A stretch of DNA of 64,000 nt from Gnetum montanum (taxonomy: Eukaryota; Streptophyta; Gnetopsida; Gnetales; Gnetaceae). The stretch spans positions 1 through 64,000 of the forward strand of contig MNCI01026324.1 in assembly GCA_015680685.1 (NCBI GenBank), written 5' to 3'. The notes below the pieces were generated by a model. That model searched no databases, was not told the origin of the DNA, and saw only the letters and a list, made by a program, of their open reading frames with translations. Position 1 is the stretch's first letter; every line of letters starts with the position of its first letter. Made by a program: the position numbers and the translations under genes. Positions 31,990 through 43,059 of the stretch are shown one piece after another.

Positions 31990-34900
31990 TTTTTACAAAA
32001 AATGGACATGACATAACAAATTACCAAAATTGGGAAAGCTATGTAGTTCCTGAAGGTGGTGGCCCTTCCATTGGCCACTTACATTTATCATCAAGCTTCT
32101 GGAATTTGTAACAATGTAGGAATGTTTGTAACTTCTACTTCTTCTTTCTTGGATCATGCACCATCTAGGTTGATGATCCAATGTTTGTTGGAGCTGGTAC
32201 ATCCCATGGACATGGTAGCTATAGGAACATTTGATTAGCTTTCACATGCCATGCCATGAACTATCTTCATTCCTCCTTAAAAGCCATGGCCTTTTCTCTT
32301 AATTCATGATAATTTGTTAGTCTCTTGGCTAGCTTTAAAGCTTCATCTCTTTGCCCATCGTAGTGAGCCTTAATTATTTCTTATTCTAAGTTTGCCACAT
32401 GAAGTTTTGATAGAACATTTTTTGTATTTGCAAACTCTTTCTTGTATAAATCATTAGTGGGTTCTACTTGTTATTCTAATTCATTTCTAGGCTAACCTAC
32501 TGTTAACATAACAAGGTTAGCATAATGAAGGTTAGCTAATGCCATGTGCTCCTTCAAATCTTTAATTTGCAAGTCCTTGTTTTTCACTTCTACTTGGTGA
32601 ACTAGGGAGTAACTATCCAAGATGGGATGTGAGTCAGGATTCTATGCTAACATGGAACTAATGTAGGCCTTGGCCATCTAGATTCCTTTTTCATTGATTT
32701 ACTTATACATGCCAATTTGGTCTCGAAAGTGCTCTTTCAACTTCTCATGCTTCTTGGCCTCATTCTACGATGTGCTTATCTCAATTTCAGACTTATGGCA
32801 TATGGTGTATACCTCCTTCATTGAGAGGGTTTAGTTCTCTTTGACTAATCTACTTATGTCCTACTGAACCCTCACTAGTTGCTTCCTTAGCTAGTGGATG
32901 GTCTCTTCCAAAATATTTTTCTGCTTCTTGATGGTGATCAACCTTGCATTGTTAGTAGCAAGTTGCTTTTTTTCTTCTTGTGTAACAGTCAATGCCTTCA
33001 CATGAGCATATGCTTAGGCTTTGATAGCAAAGGCATTCTAGACCACTTTCGCTTTTTCTTATTTAACCACTTGGTTTTATTTAATCAATTGTCCTAGTTG
33101 CTTTGTTCAAAATTTCTCTCATTGATTAGGTGCAATGAATTGGGAAGGATCCCTTCTTTTATCTCTTAGGGTGACAAGCTCTTATTTCAATTAATGTACC
33201 TATACTTCTGCCTTAGTCTCTATCATGACCAATTTTCCCTTGGTGGCTATGAGATTGGATTGAACTATAGTGACATCATTGGGGATGTCAAAGAGGGTTG
33301 TCATGACTTGTTTGGTCTACAATAATTTATCAACTACATCCTCATGAATTGTAGTAGTCATTGAAGTCTTAGCTAACATTTGTGGATCTCAAATTTCAGT
33401 TAAATCCATTGAAGGCACAACAAGCATATTAAAGGATTCTTTAATGTAGTTTGTTATAACCTTTGCTATTCCTACCTTATCTTGGTGCTACATGATCATG
33501 ACTATGGCATCTTCTCTCATTTTAAGCACCACTTGAAAAGATGCAGCATTTCTAGAGATCTAATATGATCACTAGGCTTCTACTTCTAATTACAAAGAAA
33601 TTTTTTCCATTGATGGATCGGTATAAATTGTAGAATACATGACAACGTCAATGACTCGTATGAGGTTGGATTCATCCCTACTTCCCCACCTATGAGTTTT
33701 AGCAATTTTCTATAGATGGCTCATTGTGGGCATATAATCTTGTAGCAGTGGTGATGGAACTCATGGCTCTTGTCATTGCTTTGGTTGTTGCTGTAGCACC
33801 TTCTTTGGTTTCTATTCTCACTCCTTTTTTGGTTCTTGCTCTTGCTCTTCACCAAGGTCTTTTCTTTATGTTGCTAGTTTGAGCAACCCAGAGAATGAAG
33901 CATTTTGGACCCTCCTAGGAACTTCATTGGTGTAACCTAGGATTTTGGTGTGCTTGCACAACTTCCTAATTAGGCAAGGTAAAGGAAGTATCAACTTCCC
34001 TACCTTTCTTTCCTTGAACCATTGTTGAATTTTTATGAAGTACAATTGGGCAAGGTTGGTGTTGTATCTGCCCATCAAGATTACACTTCCTTTGGTTGCA
34101 TAGCTTGATATCCTATTAAGCCCTTTAGTGGGGAAGAGATGGTATGTGCTAGTTTTGAAATAAATTCTCTCTTCTAAAGCCAATTCACTACATATTTTTT
34201 CTTCTTTGTTATATGTTTATTTTAGCCATAACTTTCTTGCTTCTATGTTAGACCTTATGGATAGGTGTGCTACCTTATCCCCCACATTGGGTATGTTTAG
34301 AGCCTTTGTAATGGCCTTGACTAAGAAAGAAATAGAGACTCTGCTAATGTTGACAATGGTGCCCTCCTCTTTATTATGCCAAAATTGGTATGTGTCATCA
34401 AGGTATCATTCCCCACTTTCAGAAAGAATCTACCATAAAGGTGAGGCTTGAAGTTGAGTTTTGACCACCTCAAAGACAAATTCCATGAATGGCCTAAAGT
34501 TCATTTCCATGACAACCGTGGTCAACATAGATCACTCTGGAATGGCTTGAAGGCATTCTTGGGATAACATGAGGCATTGTCCCTATGCTTAAGCCTCTAG
34601 TCTTACAAGCTTTGCTTAGATCAACTATCCTATAATAGGGGCCTCTTAATGAATGCTAAATTATTGGGCCTCCCATTCTTCTTGAGTAGTTGGTGGGCCT
34701 TGTTCTCCTAGTCGGCCTTTGCCACCTCTTAGGCATTTTCATGCACCTTGCAAAGGTCCATCTTGTCCTCCTCTTTTTGGGGCCATCTACAATCAATCAA
34801 GGATTTGGTGTTACTGAGGTATTTTTTATTTATCATCAAAAGGTTTATACCTTACTCATGTTCTTAGTTCCATTAAGTTCTTAGTTCATGTGATTGCAGA
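31990..34900 (-). pseudogene. Accessory ORF of element B: plant transposon-protein-like domain plus coiled coil
   Basis: Minus-strand relic of one long protein. The N-terminal part (about 34560-33860) includes an open frame of 105 codons at 34183-33866 with YNTNLAQLYFIKIQQWF, then KLILPLPCLIRKLCKHTKI. This helix-then-PxPxLI-LC pattern is that of the plant transposon-protein domain found in extra ORFs of plant retroelements. It is followed by Gln/Glu/Pro-rich linkers (33870-33750) and a long coiled-coil region with DIPNDVTIVQSNLIATKGKL (about 33285-33225) that matches element A at 15650-15570. Stops and shifts are frequent. It fills the place of pol. A similar domain order appears in the gene at 52370-57362. 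Confidence 0.55.
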
Positions 34901-37049
34901 GTTAGAAAAAGTTTAAGAAAAATGTCCAAAAAGTGTAAACTTCTTTTATAACCCTTTACAATTGACTTCTTTTTCCTTATATATGGCATATACTGATGGT
35001 TAGGATTCCTTAGGGGTGTTAATTAAAGGTTCTAGCATGGATATAACTAATTGTTCATTAAAAAGATTAAGTTCTTTAACATTCTTGCCCTTATAATACC
35101 TTTTGAGTGTTAGAAAATTTGGAAATTTGGTGTAAGTTTTGCATACAAGCTTTGAAATATTAATGCAAGTTTTTCATAGAAGCATCCCCCAATGAAATTG
35201 AACACTCTAGAACCAAATATGCTTAAAAACCATGGAAATCAGAGTGGTATGGAGCAAGATATCACGTATGAAAGTTTGATGTACAGAGCTCTTGGTCAAG
35301 AGAGAAAAATGCAAAAACTCCCCTAGCTTTGATTAATGAGAATGAATTTATAAGTTTATGTGGACCTAATATATGGTACCCGACATTGGGTAGCCAATAT
35401 CGACTCCCATTTGAGATATTGGAGGTCTTAAAATTACACTTTATGGGGACATTCAACATGGAAAATGAAGCTTTGTGATGGGTTGAAAGGTTTCATGTAA
35501 AGTCCAAGGTTTTTGGGTAAGTGAGAATTCATATTTAGGTACTAGTAATGTTAGAAAATGGAATTACAAGAATTAAAAGCTTTGGAAGATGTAAGAAAAG
35601 GGTATTGAGTCCATGATATAGAATGGATAGGTTGTATGATAAGGGAAGGTGTTGAAATTAATATATTTGCACTTGGAAGGTTCACGATGATGTAGTTGTG
35701 TCAAATAAGAACAAGTTACAAAAGTTATACAAGTGGATCCTCCCCAAAGCAGGCTTTAGCACTTAATGCCCTTGTATAAGCACACCTAAAAATGTCCATA
35801 GGCACCAAAGGGGTTGAATGCAATGCATACCTATTGAGAAAAACACACATGTTAGAACCACCAATTTAAGAGAATAACTATATGTTACACAAAATAAAAA
35901 GTTATGATCATACAAATAGTGAAATAAGATGGAATTTAGAAAGGATTGAAGAAATTAGGATGCGAGGTGTCGTATCGTAGGTCAAATGAATCCTTGCATG
36001 TTATTAATGGTTAAAGTAATCATTAGCCCTTCTTTCCAAGATTCAAATTATGTTCTAGTGACATTGCATTATTTTATCTCGTGGATTGACAAACATTACG
36101 CTACCACCATTGCAAGGAGTGGCATCACTTGGTGTTTTGTCGAAGGGAGGAGTTTATTCATAGCACTTCTCTCTTTCTTCTTTCTTTTTGTGATTTTTGA
36201 GAAGCCATCAACCTTTAGGCATGGGTAACATGTCTTTTCAGTGGGGGCCTTAGAAATTTATTCTATGCCCTTTTATTTTATTTTCATTTGTGTCAACCTT
36301 ACTAGAGGACTACCTTTAGGCATGGGTAACATGTTTTTCTAGTGACATGGTAAGGTAACACATATTTTACTCTTACTCCCATTTTTCTGTTAGATCTACA
36401 AGGATATAATTACAACCTTAACAATATGATAGACATATAGAAGCAATTCAAGAGAACTCACAAATCCCCTTGATGTCACACCCTTTGCATTCCCACTTGG
36501 TTCTTTACTTTTCTATCCAGGCATAATGATTATGAGTTTATTCTTAGTTTGATGAGGAAAAAGAATATCATTATGACCATGGTAAGAACCTCTTATTAAT
36601 GGGATGGATGGATGGATGGCATGACCTCACTATTCAGATAATCAGTCCCTCATGATTTTAACAACATAGAAAAAACCTCACTTCAATGGGCTACATCTTG
36701 TTGTTTTATTCACAAATGAGATTATTGAATAATTAAATGAAAACAAAGTGTGGAAAAAGTTGAAAAGAATGGAAAAAATTTGTATCAATAAATGAGAGAA
36801 TGATAAACAAGTGTAACAAAAAAAATATTAAAAAACACTTGGGGCATCTCTCCCATGACCAAGTTTTTGACCATTGCAAGAAGTAATAAGTGGATAGGCA
36901 TGGTTCATGCATTTGTGAAATAGTGTTAAACCCTCATTTTCAAGCCATTAGCTATCTTTTAGTTTAGTGATTATTGCGTAGATGGGTTGTTGCTCACACA
37001 CTTGGTTTTGAAATATATGATGAGTTAAAATAGAAATTTTGTTAACTTT
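34901..37049. other. Non-coding internal region of element B
   Basis: Contains the conserved block at 35714-35775 (GTGGATCCTCCCCAAAGCAG on the plus strand) shared with element E, the block at 36540-36665 shared with element A, and a repeated CTTTAGGCATGGGTAACATG at about 36213 and 36311. Between 16240 and 16245 in A the whole stretch corresponding to about 33860-36540 of B is missing, so A has a deletion here. No enzyme motif. Confidence 0.5.
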
Positions 37050-37753
37050 GTGGACATTTGGCTAGTGACTGCATCCTTTATCATGATTAGTTATGCATGG
37101 ATTCTTTTGTCTCTCCATAGTGCTAGATTCATCATTTTTTTCAAGTGTTGGAGTAACAATGGATGTTGGCCTTTGTGTATGATTAGAGGACATTGGTTGT
37201 GAAAGGAAGGGTGTTGCACTTGATTGGCATTGTGTTGGTTTGGCTGAGTTAGTTAGTCCATGAGTGTTGTGCTTATGCATGGGAACCATCCTAAAGAAAT
37301 GACATTTCTAAGATTGTGATGGAGATCTACTAGCATTATCATTTCTATGTATGTTCGTAGCACAAGTGGTATTCTTCTGTTGATGTTGCGGTGCTAAACC
37401 TTCCTGTGTTATTGATGGTGACATATGGTGGAGGGAAGGATGAGAATATTAAGGATCTAATGGAGGATGAGAGGTGTGACATGGGGATCTCATAGAAGAT
37501 GTTGTGGGTTGATGACATTTGGAAGAGTTGTAGTAGTGATTTAAGGTAGAGGAAGTAGAACTAGTTGGTGAAATAGGTTGTTGAATGTAGTATCTAGATG
37601 AGTTTGGTTGACTATAAGGGTAGTGCTACTTTGATGGTTGATGACATTTGCCATTGTGGTTGATGATAATGTTGAGGTTGGTAAGATGTCCTACTAGGAT
37701 AGTACGAATGGTTGTTGGACTATCTATAATTACCTTATGAGAAAGGTAATTTC
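37050..37753 (-). pseudogene. gag linker joined to protease tail in element B
   Basis: The minus-strand Tyr/His/Gln-rich linker (37750-37400) corresponds to A 18250-17900. It then runs through a Ser/Thr/Gln-rich stretch to NPCITNHDKGCSH at about 37100-37065, the tail found after the protease in A and E. The active-site and flap parts of the protease are absent, so an internal deletion removed the enzyme. Confidence 0.55.
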
Positions 37754-37758
37754 CTAGG
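37754..37758. other. Target-site duplication CTAGG, left of element F
   Basis: CTAGG at 37754-37758 is repeated at 40448-40452. Joining the flanks restores a sequence colinear with element A near 18265-18285. Confidence 0.8.
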
Positions 37759-40447
37759 TGTTGGCACATTTTGGCCATTTCATAGAATAGGTTGGCATGA
37801 TAAAATTAATTAAAGGTTTTTGCAGTTTTCAATACTCTCTTATTGTTAGTTGAAGTGGCAAGAATTCCACAAACTATTAACTACATTTTCTCACTAAATT
37901 CATAAGGGAGCTTTTAAAAATCCATTGCAAAGCAATTTTAGATGTTGAAAGATTGGAGGAAAGGTTGCTATACTTTGTTAGAATAAACAAAATTTCAGCT
38001 TGTGGATAAAGAGAAATAGCATCTAAATTTAAAGAAGAAAGAAATGAAGAATCAAAGTAATTGCAATTGATAGTGAATTGGTCATTGGAAATTACAGTAT
38101 TCTTCATGAAACAATTTGTTCATGTGCCCTGTATATGAAGTGTAGAACAAAAAGAAGAAAAGAGAAAAAGAATAACAGTTAAAATGCAGTTAGCAGTATA
38201 TACAAGAATTGAGAATTGGATGTCATAGTAATGTTTATTGATTTTTTTTTAACGGCAAAAGTAGAGACACTGGCAAAAGGTAATTTTTCAAACACTTTGT
38301 ATATACTCTGCATTAGACTCAGCAATGAAAACTACAAAAACAAGAACAAGTTATGAATAAAAATGATTTTAGAAGAAAAATAGCAAGACAAGCATCAAGA
38401 ATATATCAAAATCTTGCCAATATTGACACCCAAATCATATAGTGACTATCCATAATTCAGAAAATAAATACAATAATTTTTAGTTTATGGAAAGAAAAAC
38501 ACAGGAAGCCCTAGGTGAATTTGGGGCCAAAATTTCAGGCAGTTGCAACCCCAAATCACATTTATCATTCGCTGCTAGAACCAAAGAAAAATAAGATCTC
38601 CTTCAATGATCCGCAGTGTCCAGAGAATGGAGTCTGCACACAAAAAGAAAAACGTAGCAGGGTTTCTGTTTTGTTTCAAATGTAGGATATGATAAACAGC
38701 AATGAGAAGACATGAAATATTAAACATAAACCCTAAGGTAAAGCTTGGCATACAACGAGAATGTTTTCATGTCTGGATTCTTGCAATGATGAACCTGCAA
38801 ACAGAAATTGCAAACATAGCAACACCCAACGCCAACGCGTCTGTCATCATCATTACCAATCCATCAAGTGNNNNNNNNNNNNNNTGAAATTGAAGTAACA
38901 AAATAAAGTTCCAATTTCATATGGTTTGGTGATTTCATATTTTCTCATGTGCAACAAAAATAAAATGACAATTGTATGGAGCGCTTATTGCAATGGCCAT
39001 CATGGTGTTTGAGAAACTTGATCTTGGACTAAGGTTAAATGGATTAAACAAGATAGAGATCTTGGCTTTATTTCCTAAAATTATTATATAGGTTGTGACT
39101 TCTTATGAAAGAAATATTTGTAAAGACACATGTCAATGTTAGCATGATTTTCTCCTAACTACATGTATAAGTTATAACTTCCTAACTTGTTGGACAAGTT
39201 ATAACTTCCTTACTTGGGAAAGAAGTTATCCAAGATATTTTGTAATATTTAAATACCTATGAGACCCTATAAAAAGGCTTCAAGGGTCTTGGTGGCTAGA
39301 GGGGAAGGGCATTTGTAAAGAAGACATTGTGAAAGATTTCTTGTAAGATAACTTGTTAAAGACAACATTTTAACCTCTTTGTCATAGTCTTGTGAGTTAT
39401 GCTTTTTTTTTATTCTGTTTAAATTGTTTAGCTAGTGGTTTAGATAGTATCATGCTTGGCAAGTAATTTTGGGATATTTAGATTGCTCTTATTATTCTTG
39501 TTGCATGATAGAAAATTTCTATTAAAATTTTTCCATAGAAGAGCTTGTGTTTGAAAGCCTTAAGAGCATTTTAGTAGTGAATGTTATTATTGTGCAATGT
39601 ATAAGAACCACTATTAAGATTGTTGTAAGAAAGCCTTTGCATGTAGTTAAGCCGTTGAATGATTCAATAGTCAAGAGGGTTCATAAAATCTTTGGTATTT
39701 TGATAGGACCAGAATAGCTTCTTTTATCTTTAAAGTGAATGTCCATGGTATTTCAATCATAAATTGTCAAGTATTTTGAAGGTTCTATCGAATGCAATTG
39801 TTGGCATCCATTATCTAGCCAAAATAGAGTCTGGTACGTGATAGTTTACACAGCAATTGTTTTTGGGTAGCATAGTAGGATTGTGTTAAAGAAATTGCTT
39901 ATTTGAGCCTTGGAAGTTTGAACAATTAGTAGTTATTGAATTTGGGATAGCTTTATTGTGAAGTGTTTACTTGTATCATTTTACCTTATTTAAACATTTG
40001 AGATCTTTACACAAATATGCTTTCTTTTTCTCTTCTTTCTATTTCCATTGAATCTCACTCTATTTTTAGTTTTCTTGTGGAACTATCTCTTTCTCTAGGG
40101 AAAATTAGAAGTAGATTCACATAGTTGTGCTCAAATGTTTTTGGAAAACTTTATTTGTTACAAGTAGGTATTATAAGGACTACATAGACTAGGAAATTGA
40201 ACAAAATAGGAACTCTCGACAACCCACAATACTTTGCAAAGTTGGTTGAATCTCTTTAAGATAAGTCATTTACAATTTTACACACAACCCAACCATTTCA
40301 TTTTTCACGACAGCACACACATATACTCACATTAATTACTAAGTCTATTTGGAGGTATCTGGGCCTTGGTGTTGCCAGAGACCAGCAAGCACCTAAATCC
40401 TGTTCAAGGACACTCGTTGGCGGTCGCGTCCCAAATGGTCACCAACA
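37759..40447 (+). mobile_element. Element F: 2.7-kb insertion with TG...CA ends inside the gag of element B
   Basis: Ends TGTTGGCACATTTTGG and GGTCACCAACA, giving TGTTGG/CCAACA terminal inverted pairs and a perfect 5-bp duplication, as for LTR retrotransposons of the Copia or gypsy type. No gag or pol is recognisable. A TATA-like CCCTATAAAAAGGC lies at about 39265-39280 on the plus strand, followed by CTTGGTGGCTAGAGGGGAAG. I see no internal direct repeat that would divide it into two LTRs, so a solo LTR of a long-LTR element is the best guess; a coding-free non-autonomous element is the alternative. Fourteen undetermined bases lie at 38871-38884. Confidence 0.65.
38871..38884. other. Short assembly gap (14 N)
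   Basis: Run of N within element F. Confidence 0.99.
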
Positions 40448-40452
40448 CTAGG

Positions 40453-42017
40453 CATTTTCTTTTGTATGAACTTAGGATTCAATGCAAAAGCCCAATACTC
40501 ATGTAGATGTAACATAGTTGGGCAATAGCCCTTTGGATGATCATATAGGTAGATGTCACATTCATTATCTTCTTTGATGGTTGAGTCCATAGCCTCTTCT
40601 TCTATAGTCATTTTCCCTTTTTGCTAATCAATGTTCTTACTTGTCTCTTGGTTCCTTTTCCTTCTTTTATTGTGGTCACTTGATTTGTTTTGTGTTACTC
40701 TCTTGTCTACAGTTTTGATGCAAGTTGTAACTCTCTCATTTATCCATTCCGACATCTTATCTAGTCTTACCTAAAATTTAGCAATAGATAGTTACATTGG
40801 AAAGGTTTGTTGTGAAATCACCTCATTGAGAGCTACTTATTTTTTCTTATCATGGAGATGAACCCTCTTCTTTTGCAAAGTTTTGTCCCAATGATATTCC
40901 TCAACATTGTCTCATTTACATAACTCTCCTTATTTGGCCACAGGTTTGATTAGCCTTTGGATCTAATGGGTTCTTAGTTCAAATAATTGACCTTAAGCAT
41001 ATCTCCCAAGGATCTCTCTCATTTGACTACAAAGCCCATCTATGATGTGGAAAAGTTACTTTTGTAGAGAAAAATTATGGCATGGACATCTATACAGTAG
41101 AGAATAGTATCTATCTAGGGTCATATCCAAGGGTTATTGTTGTTTCCATTTCCATCCTTGGATTTATTTCCTTAGGCTGGACACTCTTTCATAAGTTTGG
41201 TAATTTTCATTGAAAAGTTCCAACATTGTCGGCCATCAATGAATTGAATTTGGTTTCAACGATTCATATCACACTTCATATTTTTCTTCTAATGTCCTAG
41301 GAAATAGTTTAAGCTTTTGCCACCCACTTTCAATGTTTTGTAAGATGTAGGCATCATGAAAGGGTTGTAAATGATGTTGTGGATCAAAATTATAGCCTCC
41401 TGCAAATTTAGGGATGCTATTCATATCAAGCCTTTTGATGAAACTTTCCTGGTAATGCCTACGGGTTACTTTAACTTCCTCTATGATCTACATCATGCTC
41501 ATAGTGGCCAACAAGGATTCACCATCATTAGACATGTCGTGGTAAAAAATTCTATTTCTATTTGTTTGATTGTGATGATTTTTTCTATGTGCATTTTGAT
41601 ATCTTTGATTGTTCCCTTGGTTTTTATTTCTATTCTTAGTTTAACCTCATAGTGGAGCTTTATCTCTATACCTACATTCATCTTCATTAGAACTAGATAT
41701 TGAAGAAGATGAGGAAGATGAGGAGCTAGGAGAATCACCATGGTTTCTATAGTTTTTCCTTTGGTCCTTTAATTTATCTTTTCTAGGTTTTGAGGAGGTC
41801 CTAGGCCTTAAGGCCTTCCCTAGTCTAGGACTTCATCTCCTTGAGGATTGTCTACCTTAGGTGACCATAGTCCTTATGTGTAATTAGGATGGTTATGAAC
41901 ATATGAAACCCCTACATGAGATTGGCTACTCCAATTTTCTTTAATATATATCTCATTAGTTCTCCAATGAATTTTCTCTTCATACAATGCATTATCACTT
42001 CCATGTGAAAGAAACAT
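40453..42017 (-). pseudogene. gag of element B, main part
   Basis: Minus strand from an ATG at 42017 (MFLSHGSDNALYEEKI), broken throughout. Near 40600-40480 it contains NECDIYLYDHPKGYCPTM followed by AFALNPKF, the segment equivalent to CEICQYDHPKG...YALNPR in element E. The capsid part around 41400-40800 is recognisable only by colinearity with element A 18800-19300. The gag is cut by element F at its C-terminal linker. Confidence 0.6.
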
Positions 42018-42122
42018 TGTTGTTAGTTAATGATGTATGTGATGTAATATTCGTGAAAGATATATTGTTAATGCATTTATAGTGATAGTGTATAATATAG
42101 CTAATTTAGATAACTAGCACCA

Positions 42123-42140
42123 TCACTGACAATGGTGCCA
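42123..42140 (-). other. Primer-binding site of element B
   Basis: On the minus strand TGGCACCATTGTCAGTGA, one base from the LTR end. The first 11 bases match the PBS of element E. Confidence 0.6.
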
Positions 42141-42141
42141 A

Positions 42142-42869
42142 TGATGAGTAGTGAGTACCCCTACACTCAACCATATCAATCACAAGCATTCAAACATAAT
42201 CTAGTTAAATTTTATGGATGGGAGTAGTTGTGGCATCTAGATCGTTATGTCTTGATCATAGTTTGTTGTCTTCCCACTTGGACTAGTGGTAGCTTTGTCA
42301 CGTATGGTTTAGAACAAATTGAGGCATATGATAATTGATGTTGTTGTGACCTTATGATACTCCTAACTATAATAGATAAATTAAGTATTTAATCTAATTA
42401 ACAATGAAAAGTAAAGTCTAAAGTAGCATACTTGAGATCTGTATCCATTCCTAACCTTTCATACATGCCTTGGACTTCATGCAACTATTGCTAGGATTAC
42501 CAAGCATACCATTACTAGGCATACTAAACAATAACACTACTAGGTTACTAAGTAATTGTACTTAAGTGCTCACATTTAGTTGTACTCATTCTGCTTAATG
42601 AAAGAAATAATAAAGAATAATAAATGATAAATATTAACTAAGGAAAATAGTAAGCAGTTAAGTAATTAACATTAATAAAGTTAAGTGGATGCTACAATGA
42701 AGGAAGTAATCTCAATCTTTATTGCTGAACATATAATGTGTCCAAGTACATCACACTTGAATAAGGATGTCATACAATTAGTTAACATCACACTATGGGA
42801 ATGCACTAGAAACAACTAACAAAACTTCTCTATGTCTACATCTAAAATCTATTAAAACATGACTCATTA
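42142..42869 (-). repeat. 5' LTR of element B (internally deleted)
   Basis: Homologous to 30984-31851 from TGATGAGTAGTGAG to ATGACTCATTA, but about 150 bp around the TATA box are missing (after ATCTATTAAAA the sequence jumps to ACATGACTCAT). This copy could not have been a normal promoter. Confidence 0.78.
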
Positions 42870-43059
42870 CTTAGAAAATCAAGTACAAGGACCTCTTATT
42901 CCATATCTTAATGTTAGTTTTAGGAAATGAAATAAATCATCATTACATCTAAAGACTCATAAGATCTATTGGAAAGATATTACATTTTCATGAAAAATAA
43001 AGATAAACTCTATAAATTTACCAAGCAATAATAGGGACATCAAAAACAAATCATACAGG
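42870..43059 (+). mobile_element. LINE-like copy 2, right part, with target-site duplication
   Basis: Begins with CTTAG (42870-42874), the right-hand duplication of element B. The following part (about 42885-42925, GGACCTCTTATTCCATATCT) matches copy 1 at 28155-28195 (GAGACCTCCTCCTTTACATA), so it is the continuation of 30545-30978. A later part, GAAAAATAAAGATAAACTCT at about 42993, also has a diverged match near 52165. Confidence 0.5.

Larger units (their letters stand above)
30984..42869 (-). mobile_element. Element B: minus-strand family member with accessory ORF, split by element F
   Basis: LTRs 30984-31851 and 42142-42869 are flanked by CCTAG/CTTAG. Minus-strand order: 5' LTR, PBS (42123-42140), gag (42017-40453, then 37753-37300 beyond element F), a residue of the protease C-terminus (37290-37050), a family-specific non-coding region (about 36660-34900), an accessory ORF (about 34900-31990) and the 3' LTR. 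Without F the length is about 9.2 kb. No reverse transcriptase or integrase is visible. The protease core is deleted: the gag linker runs straight into the NPCITNHDKGCSH tail. It is older than element E judged by LTR divergence and a deletion in the 5' LTR. Confidence 0.8.

Noticed and set aside
39797-40447. Right-hand LTR of element F starting TGTTGGCATCC
   Set aside because: After the first 9 bases it does not match the left end at 37759, so no LTR pair is supported.
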